64,000 nucleotides of DNA. Origin: Ferriphaselus amnicola (GTDB lineage: Bacteria; Pseudomonadota; Gammaproteobacteria; Burkholderiales; Gallionellaceae). The notes beneath the pieces are model-generated. The model was not told the origin of the DNA and ran no database searches. It worked only from the letters and a program-made list of their open reading frames with translations. Numbering within the stretch: the first letter of the stretch is position 1; every line of letters starts with the position of its first letter. This document shows, in pieces, positions 43,627 through 52,659 of the stretch. The stretch spans positions 2,232,001 through 2,296,000 of the forward strand of contig NZ_AP018738.1 in assembly GCF_000974685.2 (NCBI RefSeq). The letters are read 5' to 3'. The translations under genes were made by a program, and so were the position numbers.

Positions 43627-44936
43627 GTCAGTTGCTCGATGATGGTCAGGGTGTGGGTTACCAACATGCGAAACTCTTCCTCGCTAATAACGTAAGGCGG
43701 CATGAAATAGACCGTGTTGCCCATAGGGCGCAGCAGCAACTCGTGCTGCAAACCTAGGCTGAAGCAGCGCTGGGCAAAATCTCGGTGCGGAGTCTCCACC
43801 TCGAAAGCCCAGATCATGCCGGTGTTGCGGAAGTCCTTGACCTTGGGATGCTCGCGCAGCGGGGCAGCAAGTTGGTTGAACCGCGTCGCCTTGCGTTGAT
43901 TCGCGGCGATCACATCGTCTGCGGCGAAGATATCCAGCGTCGCCAGCGCGGCGCGGCAGGCCAGCGGGTTGCCGGTGTAGGAATGCGAATGCAGAAAACC
44001 GCGCGCCACCTCGTTGGCATAGAAAGCCTGATAGATCGCATCGGTGGTCATCACCACCGACAGCGGCAGGTAGCCGCCGGTGATGCCTTTGGAGAGCAGC
44101 AGGAAGTCGGGGGCGATGCCGCCCTGCTCGCAGGCGAACAGCGTCCCAGTCCGCCCCATCCCCACCGCGATCTCGTCGGCGATCAGGTGCACGCCGTATT
44201 GCCTACACAACTCGCGCGCTCGGCGCAAATAGGCCGAGTGGTACATCGCCATGCCTGCCGCGCCTTGCACCAGTGGCTCGATGATGAAAGCGGCGAGTTG
44301 CGAGTGATGTTGTTGCAGATGCGTTTCCAGCGCGGCCGCGCAGCGCAGAGCGTAGTCTTCAGCGGATTCACCGGAGGCGGCATCGCGCCAGTCTGGGCTG
44401 GGGACAGTGGAGTTCTGGCGCACCAGCACGCCGTAGGCATCCTTGAACAGCGCCACATCGGTGACCGACAGCGCGCCCAGCGTCTCGCCGTGGTAGCTGT
44501 TAGCGAGGCTGATGAATTGCGATTTCTCGGACTGGCCGTGGTTGCGCCAATAGTGGGCGCTCATCTTCAGCGCGATCTCGGTCGCCGAAGCACCGTCGGA
44601 GGCGTAGAAGCAATGCCCCAGTCCAACGGGCGCCAGCTCGCGCAAGCGCTCGGACAACTGCACTACTGGCTCATGGGTAAAGCCCGCCAACATCACATGT
44701 TCGAGCTTGCCGAGTTGATCCGTGAGCGAGGCGTTGATGCGCGGGTTGCAATGTCCAAACAGGTTGACCCACCAAGAGCTGACCGTATCGAGATAGCGCC
44801 GTCCGTCCGCATCGAACAGCCACACACCTGCGCCGCGCGTAATGGGCACCAGTGGCAGCGTCTCGTGGCGCTTCATCTGCGTGCACGGATGCCATACGGC
44901 AGAAAGCGATCGAGCAAGGAGGTCTGAGTTAGGCAT
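43623..44936 (-). CDS. bioA: Adenosylmethionine-8-amino-7-oxononanoate aminotransferase
   Basis: The 437-residue PLP enzyme transfers an amino group from S-adenosylmethionine to 7-keto-8-aminopelargonate in biotin synthesis. Seen are SVSWWVNLFGHCNPRI-like text (SSWWVNLFGH), GASATEIALKMSAHYW, the PLP Lys in LLLSKGITGGYLPLS, and SYTGNPLACRAALATL. No other bio genes are adjacent. It overlaps dacB downstream and follows the AmpG-like gene by 12 bp. Confidence 0.94.
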   Translation of the reverse strand: MPNSDLLARSLSAVWHPCTQMKRHETLPLVPITRGAGVWLFDADGRRYLDTVSSWWVNLFGHCNPRINASLTDQLGKLEHVMLAGFTHEPVVQLSERLRELAPVGLGHCFYASDGASATEIALKMSAHYWRNHGQSEKSQFISLANSYHGETLGALSVTDVALFKDAYGVLVRQNSTVPSPDWRDAASGESAEDYALRCAAALETHLQQHHSQLAAFIIEPLVQGAAGMAMYHSAYLRRARELCRQYGVHLIADEIAVGMGRTGTLFACEQGGIAPDFLLLSKGITGGYLPLSVVMTTDAIYQAFYANEVARGFLHSHSYTGNPLACRAALATLDIFAADDVIAANQRKATRFNQLAAPLREHPKVKDFRNTGMIWAFEVETPHRDFAQRCFSLGLQHELLLRPMGNTVYFMPPYVISEEEFRMLVTHTLTIIEQLT

Positions 44937-44948
44937 GGCGAGCAGCGG

Positions 44949-46220
44949 TTAGACTCGTTGATCGGTAGTTTCTAAACGACTGGTTTCGCTCCAAGGCGCC
45001 ACCTTCACCAGCAACAGCATCCCCGGCACAGCGATGACGGCGCACAGCAAGAAGAAATTAGTCCAACCGATGCCATCCACCAGCCAGCCGGTGGTGGCAT
45101 TGGCAAAGGTGCGTGGCACGGCGGCCAGACTAGTGAACAGGGCAAACTGCGTTGCGGTGTAAGCAGGGTGAGTAGTACGCGCGATGAAGGCGACGAACGC
45201 TGCCGTACCCACGCCCACGCCGAACGCCTCCAGCCCGATCACCAACGCCAAGTCGAGACGCTGCACGGCTCCAATCTCAAGCTGTTGCCCCAGCGCAGCC
45301 AGCCACGCAAAACCGAAGATGGCCAGTAGTTGCACCACACCGAACAGCCACAGTGCGCGATTGATGCCGATCTTCACCATCCACAGTCCGCCCAGCAAGC
45401 CACCAATCACTGCTGGCCACAGTCCGGCATTCTTGGCGATCAGCCCGATGTCGGATTTGCTGTAGCCCATATCCAGATAGAACGGCGTCGCCAGCGCGGT
45501 GCACATACTGTCACCGAGTTTGTACAGGAAGATGAAGGCGAGGATGAACAGCGCGCTGCGCCAGCCCTGACGCCCGATGAATTCATGGAATGGCTCAACC
45601 ACCGCCTCGCGCAAAGTCTTGGGTACGGCAACACCCGCAGGTTCGCGCACCAGCAGAGTCATCGCAATGCCCGGCAACATGAACAACGCAGTGATGAGGA
45701 ACACTGTGTTCCACGCGAAATGGTCGGCCAGAATCAACGACAGCGAACCGGGAATCAGCCCGGCGATGCGGTAAGCATTGACGTGCACTGAGTTGCCCAG
45801 CCCTAGCTCGGCATCTGACAGGATTTCACGACGGAAAGCATCCAGTGCGATGTCCTGCGTCGCCGACAATAGCGCCAGCAAAGTGGCGAGCAACACGATG
45901 GTAGAAAGCTCAGTCTGCGGCGAAAATCCGCCTAAAGTAGCGATGCTCACCAGCAAACCGACCTGCGTCAACAACATCCAGCCGCGCCGCCGCCCCAGCA
46001 GCGGCAAAGCGTAGCGATCGAGCAGCGGCGACCAGACGAACTTCCACGTGTAGGGGAACTGGATCAGCGCGAACAGCCCGATGGTCTTAAGATCGAGATG
46101 CTCGCTGCGCAACCAAGCCGGAACAAGGTTGAGCAGCAGGTACAGCGGCAACCCGGAAGCGAAGCCGGTGAACACGCAGATCGCCATCCTCCGCGTGAAC
46201 AATTGCTCCCAGACGCTCAT
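44949..46220 (-). CDS. AmpG-like muropeptide permease (MFS)
   Basis: The 423-residue MFS transporter of 12 or more helices starts with FTGFASGLPLYLLLNLVPAW, typical of AmpG, and has YTWKFVWSPLLDRY. AmpG imports anhydro-muropeptides from the periplasm for cell-wall recycling. It overlaps metW by 4 bp at its start. Co-location with dacB fits peptidoglycan turnover, although the operon is mixed. Confidence 0.85.
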   Translation of the reverse strand: MSVWEQLFTRRMAICVFTGFASGLPLYLLLNLVPAWLRSEHLDLKTIGLFALIQFPYTWKFVWSPLLDRYALPLLGRRRGWMLLTQVGLLVSIATLGGFSPQTELSTIVLLATLLALLSATQDIALDAFRREILSDAELGLGNSVHVNAYRIAGLIPGSLSLILADHFAWNTVFLITALFMLPGIAMTLLVREPAGVAVPKTLREAVVEPFHEFIGRQGWRSALFILAFIFLYKLGDSMCTALATPFYLDMGYSKSDIGLIAKNAGLWPAVIGGLLGGLWMVKIGINRALWLFGVVQLLAIFGFAWLAALGQQLEIGAVQRLDLALVIGLEAFGVGVGTAAFVAFIARTTHPAYTATQFALFTSLAAVPRTFANATTGWLVDGIGWTNFFLLCAVIAVPGMLLLVKVAPWSETSRLETTDQRV

Positions 46221-46816
46221 TCTGCGCGCTTGAACCGATACATCGCTGTCGCGCCGAACAGGTTGGGCAGTAGTCCGATTTCGTTGCCTTCCGTCATCAC
46301 TCGGCGCTCAAGGATGCTGATCTGGTATTTTTCGCAAAACATCTCGAAGTCATCCAAGGTGCAAAGATGGACGTTGGGCGTGTCATACCATTGGTAAGGC
46401 AGCACGTCCGACACCGGCATCTGGCCGCGCAAGACGTTGAGGCGCGCCTTCCAATATCCGAAGTTGGGGAAGCTGACGATGCCTTCGCGCCCCACGCGCA
46501 GCATCTCACGCACCAACGGTTCGGTGTGACGGGTGGCTTGCAGTGTCTGCGACAAGACAACGTAATCGAAGGCATGGTCCTCGAAACCGGACAGGCCGGA
46601 CTCCAAGTTGCTCTGGATCACGTTCACGCCGTTTTTGATGCAAGCGACGATATTCTGATCGTCGATCTCGACACCATAGCCACTCACCTTGCGCGTTTCA
46701 GCTAGGTAACGCAGCAAGCTGCCGTCGCCACAACCTAAGTCGAGTACGGAAGCACCTTCCGGTATCCAGCGTGCGATGGCGGCGAAGTCAGGGCGGGTGT
46801 TGATGAATGTGCTCAT
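46217..46816 (-). CDS. metW: Methionine biosynthesis protein MetW
   Basis: The 199-residue methyltransferase-fold protein has [16 protein letters not shown] at the SAM site and [20 protein letters not shown], typical for MetW. It is encoded next to metX in many Proteobacteria and supports methionine synthesis, though its chemical role is not settled. It overlaps metX by ATGA and the AmpG-like gene likewise. Confidence 0.94.
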   Translation of the reverse strand: MSTFINTRPDFAAIARWIPEGASVLDLGCGDGSLLRYLAETRKVSGYGVEIDDQNIVACIKNGVNVIQSNLESGLSGFEDHAFDYVVLSQTLQATRHTEPLVREMLRVGREGIVSFPNFGYWKARLNVLRGQMPVSDVLPYQWYDTPNVHLCTLDDFEMFCEKYQISILERRVMTEGNEIGLLPNLFGATAMYRFKRAE

Positions 46817-47943
46817 TTCAACTCCTTCGCGACTCGCTCAAGGTAGGCGTGCATCACAGCCATGTATTGCTCGTCTTCCATCAAGAAGGAGTCGTGACCA
46901 TGCGCAGACGTAATTTCGGCGTAACTCACGTTGCGGTGGTTGTGCAACAGGGCATCCGCGATCTCGCGCGAGCGTTCAGGTGCGAAACGCCAATCCGTAG
47001 AGAACGACACCACGAGAAAATCTGCCTGAGCACGAGCAAAGGCGCGATTGAGATCGTGCTCAAAATCATGGGCCGGATCGAAATAGTCCAACGCTTTGGT
47101 CATCAGCAGATAGGTGTTGGCATCGAAATACCCAGCGAACTTGTCGCCCTGATAGCGCAGGTAGGATTCGATCTGGAACTCGATGTCGTAGCCGTAGTTC
47201 ACCTTGCCGTGACGCAACTCGCGGCCAAACTTATTGGCCATCGCGTCGTCCGAAAGATAGGTGATATGCCCCAACATCCGCGCCAGCCGCAGGCCGCGCT
47301 TGGGCACGGTGTGATGCTGATAATAGTCGCCGCCGTGGAAATCCGGGTCGGTCAGGATGGCGTTGCGGGCGACATCGTTGAAGGCGATGTTCTGCGCGGT
47401 GAGCTTAGGGGCGGCAGCAATCACCAGCACGTTATGCACCCGCGCAGGAAAAGACAGCGACCACTGCAATGCCTGCATCCCGCCCAAACTACCGCCGATC
47501 ACAGCGGCGAATTGCGTGATGCCCAAGCGGTCGGCCAAGCGCGCTTGCGACTCCACCCAGTCTTCTACGGTCAACACTGGGAAGGCCGCGCCGTAAGGGT
47601 GTCCAGTGGCGGGGTTCTGACTGGAAGGCCCAGTGGAACCGTGACAACCACCGAGATTATTCAATCCGATGACAAAGAACGTGTTCGTATCCAACGGCTT
47701 GCCGGGGCCGACCATGTTGTCCCACCAGCCGACGTTCTTCGGCTCATCGGCATACACGCCTGCGACGTGATGGTGGCCGGACAAGGCATGACAGATCAGA
47801 ATGGCGTTGGACTTGTCAGCGTTCAGCATGCCGTAAGTCTCGTAAACCAAGTCGTAATGCGGCAACACCGCGCCGCTCTTAAGCTCGAGCGGAGTGTCGA
47901 AATGGGCGCGTTGCGCGCTGACTATACCTACTGAATTATCCAA
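46813..47943 (-). CDS. metX: Homoserine O-acyltransferase MetX
   Basis: The 376-residue alpha/beta hydrolase-fold enzyme has the nucleophile in [13 protein letters not shown], the stretch [13 protein letters not shown], and the catalytic His near HGHDSFL. It acylates homoserine, the first step towards methionine; acetyl or succinyl cannot be decided safely from sequence. I prefer TTG at 47943 ([11 protein letters not shown]) with GAGG six bases before it. An earlier TTG at 47955 lies inside the terminator T-run. A SAM-II-like element and terminator precede it. Confidence 0.9.
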   Translation of the reverse strand: MDNSVGIVSAQRAHFDTPLELKSGAVLPHYDLVYETYGMLNADKSNAILICHALSGHHHVAGVYADEPKNVGWWDNMVGPGKPLDTNTFFVIGLNNLGGCHGSTGPSSQNPATGHPYGAAFPVLTVEDWVESQARLADRLGITQFAAVIGGSLGGMQALQWSLSFPARVHNVLVIAAAPKLTAQNIAFNDVARNAILTDPDFHGGDYYQHHTVPKRGLRLARMLGHITYLSDDAMANKFGRELRHGKVNYGYDIEFQIESYLRYQGDKFAGYFDANTYLLMTKALDYFDPAHDFEHDLNRAFARAQADFLVVSFSTDWRFAPERSREIADALLHNHRNVSYAEITSAHGHDSFLMEDEQYMAVMHAYLERVAKELK

Positions 47944-47953
47944 TGTGTACCTC

Positions 47954-47991
47954 AAAACAAAAACCCGCTCAGCTTGGGAGCTAGAGCGGGT
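47954..47991 (-). terminator. Attenuator terminator before metX
   Basis: On the minus strand ACCCGCTC (47984-47991) pairs with GAGCGGGT (47963-47970), with an inner AGCT/AGCT pair, and is followed by a T-rich run. It lies between the riboswitch-like element and the metX start, so it can end transcription before the gene. Confidence 0.8.
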
Positions 47992-47996
47992 CGCCT

Positions 47997-48049
47997 CGCT
48001 TTAGCTGGAATGTTTTAAGTGCCCCGCAAGCTGATGTCAAATCGGCACT
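47997..48049 (-). promoter_or_regulatory. SAM-II-like riboswitch aptamer upstream of metX
   Basis: Read on the minus strand, P1 arms AGTGCC (48044-48049) and GGCACT (48018-48023) enclose a loop that opens GATTTGACA. After P1 comes TAAAACATTCCA and GCTAAA (48000-48005). This order, P1-GAUUU loop-P1'-UAAA-GCUAAA, matches the SAM-II pseudoknot class, and CTTGC in the loop can pair with GCGAG after GCTAAA. SAM-II binds S-adenosylmethionine. SAM-V shares this core and is an alternative. Confidence 0.6.
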
Positions 48050-48154
48050 GAGGCGGAGTTTCCGGCATTTATGGTGCGATGTCAAATGTAGGGATGCGCA
48101 ACCCATAGCGGCTCGCGTTAGAATGCGCGCTGACTCCATGCCAGTGATCTTTTC

Positions 48155-49570
48155 ATGCAGAACCAATCCACCGCCAAGTCGACCGACACAGTCACGCCAT
48201 CCGACCGCCACCGCATCATCTTCGCCAGTTTGATCGGCACCACGATCGAATTTTTTGACTTCTACATCTATGCCACAGCGGCAGTATCGATATTTCCGCT
48301 GTTGTTTTTTGCAAAAGGTGACAACAACACCGCTTTACTAGCCTCGATGGCGACGTTCGGTGTGGCATTCGTGGCACGCCCCATTGGCTCGATCCTGTTC
48401 GGCCACTTTGGTGATCGAGTCGGACGCAAAGCCACATTGGTCGGATCGTTGCTGCTGATGGGCATCGCCACCTTTTTGATCGGCCTGCTGCCCACCTACC
48501 AGCAAGTCGGCTTATATGCCCCAGCAATGCTGACCATTCTACGTTTTTGTCAGGGCTTGGGCTTGGGCGGCGAATGGTCAGGGGCGGCACTACTGGCAAC
48601 CGAGACCGCGGCACCCGGCAAGCGCGCCTCGGCGGCGATGTGGCCACAACTCGGCGCACCGTTCGGTTTCATCCTCGCCAACGGCTTGTTCCTGTTGCTT
48701 ACTACGTGGTTCGGCTATGACTCTACCCATGCCGAGCCCACTGATCCCTTCTTGATCTGGGGGTGGCGTCTCCCATTCTTGCTTTCCATCGGCATGGTGG
48801 TGATCGGCCTATACGTGCGCCTCAAACTCAACGAGACGCCGGTATTCGCACGCGCAGTGGAACGCGGCGAGCGGCTGAAGTCGCCGCTGGCGGAAGTCCT
48901 GCGCAAAAATCCCCGTGAATTGCTGCTCGGCATGTTCATCATGGTCGCCACCTACGGCGTGTTTTACTTGATGACGACTTGGGTGCTTTCCTACGCCATC
49001 GGCAAAGTCGAGAGCGGCGGCCTCGGCATCGGCTACAAGGATTTCCTCAAGCTGCAACTGGCTTCGGTGCTGTTGTTCGCCGCCGGCATCCCCGTGGCAG
49101 GGAAATTGGCCGATCGTTATGGGCGACGCAGCTTGCTACTAGTCGTCACCGTGGCGCTCATCGTGTTCGGGTTCAGCTTCAGCCTATTCCTTGCGCCTGA
49201 AGCGATGGGCACAGGTGAGCAAGCCAACCTTGGGCTGATGTTGATATTCCTCTGTACCGGCATGTCATTGATGGGCCTAACCTTTGGCCCTATGTCAGCC
49301 TTACTACCTGAGCTTTTCCCCACCAACACTCGCTACACTGGCTCCGGCATCGCGTACAACTTGGCGTCGATTTTAGGCGCGGCACTCACACCTTTTGCGG
49401 CCACTTGGCTGGCACACAGTTACGGCGCAGGATCGGTCGGCATCTATTTAGCCATACTCGGGAGCCTATCTTTTGTCGCACTGTGGATCAGCCAAGAGAC
49501 ACGGGATAGGGATCTGGATACGATGGCAAGTGAAGCTGCCACAGAGGCCGTCGAATCGACGAGCCCATAA
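48155..49570 (+). CDS. MHS-family MFS transporter (ProP/ShiA-like)
   Basis: The 471-residue protein has 12 predicted helices and the metabolite:H+ symporter start IIFASLIGTTIEFFDFYIYA. The motif GHFGDRVGRKATL follows helix 2 and GLGLGGEWSGAALLATE lies near helix 4. Relatives carry osmolytes, dicarboxylates or shikimate; the substrate cannot be told here. It is divergent from metX and shares its upstream region, so a link to methionine control is possible but not shown. Confidence 0.88.
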   Translation: MQNQSTAKSTDTVTPSDRHRIIFASLIGTTIEFFDFYIYATAAVSIFPLLFFAKGDNNTALLASMATFGVAFVARPIGSILFGHFGDRVGRKATLVGSLLLMGIATFLIGLLPTYQQVGLYAPAMLTILRFCQGLGLGGEWSGAALLATETAAPGKRASAAMWPQLGAPFGFILANGLFLLLTTWFGYDSTHAEPTDPFLIWGWRLPFLLSIGMVVIGLYVRLKLNETPVFARAVERGERLKSPLAEVLRKNPRELLLGMFIMVATYGVFYLMTTWVLSYAIGKVESGGLGIGYKDFLKLQLASVLLFAAGIPVAGKLADRYGRRSLLLVVTVALIVFGFSFSLFLAPEAMGTGEQANLGLMLIFLCTGMSLMGLTFGPMSALLPELFPTNTRYTGSGIAYNLASILGAALTPFAATWLAHSYGAGSVGIYLAILGSLSFVALWISQETRDRDLDTMASEAATEAVESTSP

Positions 49571-49702
49571 ACCCTATGCTTGTAGCTCCTTACCAGAGTT
49601 CGCTGATCGTTGTTGCTCAAGCAAGCAAGTACCATCTGTCGTACAATCCGGCCATGAGCACCCCTCAGTTTTCGACTTTCAAACGATAGGTTCTGTCATA
49701 TT

Positions 49703-49867
49703 GGCGATAAATCGCCGAGTGCTGAACCGATCTTCTCAGCACTCAGCTCAGCATGACAAGCCCAATTCCGCTGCGATTCGTAATGCTCTGAGACCGCATT
49801 AAATGAGTGCACCACTCACACAAAAGTGATGCACAGGAATTTGATTCTTAGGTTGCGAGAAATCGCA
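49703..49867 (+). promoter_or_regulatory. Two upstream dyads, candidate enhancer sites
   Basis: GGCGATAAATCGCC (49703-49716) and TGCGAGAAATCGCA (49854-49867) share the core GCGANAAATCGC. They lie about 220 and 70 bp upstream of the predicted sigma54 transcript start. Sigma54 activators bind such paired sites upstream. The cognate activator is not in this window. Confidence 0.5.
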
Positions 49868-49904
49868 TCTCCCAAGAATTCAGTGACATATTGATTCTTT
49901 TTAC

Positions 49905-49920
49905 TGGCACGTCAATTGCT
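49905..49920 (+). promoter_or_regulatory. Consensus sigma54 promoter of glgP
   Basis: The sequence TGGCACGTCAATTGCT matches TGGCACG-N4-TTGCW at every fixed position with correct spacing. Transcription would begin near 49931, leaving about 85 nt of leader before the glgP start. Confidence 0.7.
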
Positions 49921-50017
49921 GGACTAACGATAGCGAAGTCGCTACCTAGGCCTTAGCTCATGCAACTGACGACCACAACCAGACTATCGATTAATAGAAT
50001 ACGTTTAGGAGTCCATC

Positions 50018-52519
50018 ATTAATACCCGAGCCAAGAAACCACAAGCCCCTGCCACCATCGGCAATCTCCCACCTCTAGGCATGGATGCTGACAGCATCGT
50101 CGATGATTTCCGGCGCTATTTCAGCCACACGCTAGGACGCGATGAGTCCGCAGACACCAGTCATCAGATGTACGCCTCACTGGTACTTTCATTGCGTGAT
50201 CGTTTGGTCGAGCGCTGGCGCAATACCCGACTGGCGTATCAAGAAGCGAATTGCAAGCACACTTACTACCTGTCGCTCGAATTCTTGATGGGACGTGCGC
50301 TGGGCAATGCCATGCTGAATCTAGACGTGGATGCCGCAACCGCCGATGCGTTGCGCACGATGGGCGTCGAGCTCGAAGCCTTGGTCGAACAAGAACACGA
50401 TGCAGGCTTGGGTAATGGCGGCTTGGGTCGCTTGGCCGCCTGTTTCCTCGACAGCTGCGCCACCTTGCAGTTGCCGGTCACCGGCTACGGCATTCGCTAC
50501 GAATACGGTATGTTCCGCCAGAAGATCGACAATGGTAACCAGCTTGAAGTGCCAGATCATTGGCTCCGCGACGGCAATCCTTGGGAGATCGAACGTCCTG
50601 AATACGCCACCCGCATCAAGTTCGGTGGCCACACTGAGTTCATCACCGACCAGTCAGGAAAAATGCAAGTGCGCTGGGTCGATACCCGCGATGTCATGGC
50701 AATGCCACATGACGTTCCAGTACCAGGCTACCAGAATGGCACCGTGAACACGCTGCGCCTATGGCGCGCGGCTGCCACCGAAGAGTTCGATCTATCCGAA
50801 TTCAACGCGGGCAGCTACACCGAAGCAGTCGCTGCCAAGAATGCCGCCGAGCACATCACCATGGTGCTCTACCCAAACGATTCGAGCGAAAACGGCAAAG
50901 AGCTGCGCCTGCGCCAGCAATATTTCCTAGCCTCGGCCAGCTTGCAGGACATCCTGCGCGAGTGGGTCAAACTGCATGGCAATGATTTCAGCCAATTCGC
51001 CGAGAAAAACTGCTTCCAACTGAACGACACACACCCGACCTGCTCCGTACCGGAGTTGATGCGCTTATTGATGGACGAGCATGGCCTGAGCTGGAGCAAG
51101 GCGTGGACGATCACCAGCCGCACGATGGCTTACACCAACCACACTCTGCTGCCAGAAGCGCTAGAAAAATGGAACGTGAATATGTTCCGCCGCTTGTTGC
51201 CTCGCCTGATGGAGATCGTGTGCGAGATCAACGCCCACTTCCTTTCCGAGATCGCCTTGCGCTACCCCGGCGACACCGATCGCCAACGTCGCATGTCCAT
51301 CATCGAAGAGGGTGACCAACAATATGTACGCATGGCTTACCTAGCCGTGGTCGCCTGCCACTCAGTGAACGGCGTTGCCGCGCTGCACTCGGAATTGTTG
51401 CAACAACATCTGCTGCATGACTTCTACGAAGTGTGGCCTAAGAAATTCAACAACAAGACTAATGGTGTGACACCACGTCGCTGGATGGCTTGGAGCAATC
51501 CAACCATGAGCAAGCTCATCAACCAGACCATAGGCGAAGGTTGGATCACCGACCTATCCCAGTTGCAAAAGCTGAAACCGTATGCCGATGATGCCGCCTT
51601 CCGCGCTGAGTGGCACCAAGTCAAGCAGGCAAACAAGCAACGACTGGCCGACTTGGTACTGCAAGATTGCGATGTGGACTTCGACACCCATGCGATCTTC
51701 GATGTACAGGTCAAACGCATCCACGAGTACAAGCGCCAGTTACTCAACGTGTTGCACGTCATTCACCTGTATGACCGCATCAAACGTGGCGACACGGCCG
51801 ACCTGACTCCGCGCTGCGTACTCATCGGCGGCAAGGCTGCTCCCGGCTACATGATGGCGAAACGCATCATCAAACTGGTCAACGCCGTAGCTCGCGTGGT
51901 CAATGGCGACCCCGCCACCGCAGGCCTGCTGCGTTTAGCATTCTTGCCCGATTACCGCGTCTCGGCAATGGAAATCATCTGCCCAGGCACCGATCTATCC
52001 GAGCAAGTCTCGACGGCAGGCAAGGAAGCCTCTGGCACGGGCAACATGAAGTTCATGATGAACGGTGCGCTGACCATCGGCACACTGGACGGAGCCAACA
52101 TCGAGATCCGTGAAGAAGCCGGCGCAGAAAACTTCTTCCTGTTCGGCCTCACCGCCGAAGAGGTCGATGCCAATCGCGCCAGCTACAATCCCGGTGCGAT
52201 CATCGAGGGTGATGAAGACTTCAAGCGCGTGATGGGCTTACTGACCAGCGGCAACTTCAACCTGTTCGAGCCCGGCATCTTTGATCCGATCATCCATTCG
52301 ATCTATAGCTCGAACGATCCGTGGATGACCGCTGCCGATTTCCGTAGTTACATCGACGCCCAACGCCGTGTCGATCAAGCCTACCGAAATCGCGACGAGT
52401 GGACACGCATGAGCATCATCAACACTGCCACCAGCGGCAAGTTTTCCAGTGACCGAACCATCATGGATTACAACCGCGAAGTGTGGAAGCTGCCACAGGT
52501 TGCCCCCAAACAACCTTAA
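50018..52519 (+). CDS. glgP: Glycogen/starch phosphorylase
   Basis: The 833-residue PLP enzyme releases glucose 1-phosphate from alpha-glucans. It shows NGGLGRLAACFLDSCA, HEYKRQLLNVLHVIHLYDRI and the PLP-lysine region GKEASGTGNMKFMMNGALT. The first ATG (50081) has no ribosome-binding site, and the frame is open from 50009. AGGAG at 50007-50011 points to ATT at 50018 as start, giving INTRAKKPQAPATIGNLPPL before MDADSIVDDF. ATT starts are rare and usually mean weak or regulated translation. It stands alone behind a sigma54 promoter. Confidence 0.92.
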   Translation: MNTRAKKPQAPATIGNLPPLGMDADSIVDDFRRYFSHTLGRDESADTSHQMYASLVLSLRDRLVERWRNTRLAYQEANCKHTYYLSLEFLMGRALGNAMLNLDVDAATADALRTMGVELEALVEQEHDAGLGNGGLGRLAACFLDSCATLQLPVTGYGIRYEYGMFRQKIDNGNQLEVPDHWLRDGNPWEIERPEYATRIKFGGHTEFITDQSGKMQVRWVDTRDVMAMPHDVPVPGYQNGTVNTLRLWRAAATEEFDLSEFNAGSYTEAVAAKNAAEHITMVLYPNDSSENGKELRLRQQYFLASASLQDILREWVKLHGNDFSQFAEKNCFQLNDTHPTCSVPELMRLLMDEHGLSWSKAWTITSRTMAYTNHTLLPEALEKWNVNMFRRLLPRLMEIVCEINAHFLSEIALRYPGDTDRQRRMSIIEEGDQQYVRMAYLAVVACHSVNGVAALHSELLQQHLLHDFYEVWPKKFNNKTNGVTPRRWMAWSNPTMSKLINQTIGEGWITDLSQLQKLKPYADDAAFRAEWHQVKQANKQRLADLVLQDCDVDFDTHAIFDVQVKRIHEYKRQLLNVLHVIHLYDRIKRGDTADLTPRCVLIGGKAAPGYMMAKRIIKLVNAVARVVNGDPATAGLLRLAFLPDYRVSAMEIICPGTDLSEQVSTAGKEASGTGNMKFMMNGALTIGTLDGANIEIREEAGAENFFLFGLTAEEVDANRASYNPGAIIEGDEDFKRVMGLLTSGNFNLFEPGIFDPIIHSIYSSNDPWMTAADFRSYIDAQRRVDQAYRNRDEWTRMSIINTATSGKFSSDRTIMDYNREVWKLPQVAPKQP

Positions 52520-52524
52520 GTCTG

Positions 52525-52600
52525 ATCACTCCTCTGCCGAACTGAGTCCAACGGGTGGGCTCATGTTCGGTCGGGAAGTTTTCTAGTGGCAGGATGAGAT
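52525..52600 (+). terminator. Weak hairpin after glgP
   Basis: CCGAACTGAG pairs imperfectly with CTCATGTTCGG about 15 bases later, shortly after the glgP stop. A good T-run is lacking, so termination is uncertain. Confidence 0.35.
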
Positions 52601-52659
52601 CAGTTACCTCAATATCTCCATAATCTCTGGGCATATCTAATGCCTTCTGACACCAATTC

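Larger units (their letters stand above)
49571..50017 (+). other. Regulatory intergenic region upstream of glgP
   Basis: About 450 bp without a supported gene. It holds a 9-bp hairpin GAGTGCTGA/TCAGCACTC (49717-49725 with 49736-49744), two copies of the dyad GCGANAAATCGC and a sigma54 promoter at 49905-49920. The short frame at 49473-49802 overlaps the transporter in another frame and is left out. Confidence 0.6.

Noticed and set aside
43785-44927. 380-codon plus-strand frame opposite bioA
   Set aside because: It is a reading shadow; the bioA frame has all family motifs.
46807-47934. 375-codon plus-strand frame opposite metX
   Set aside because: It lacks any family pattern while metX is complete on the other strand.
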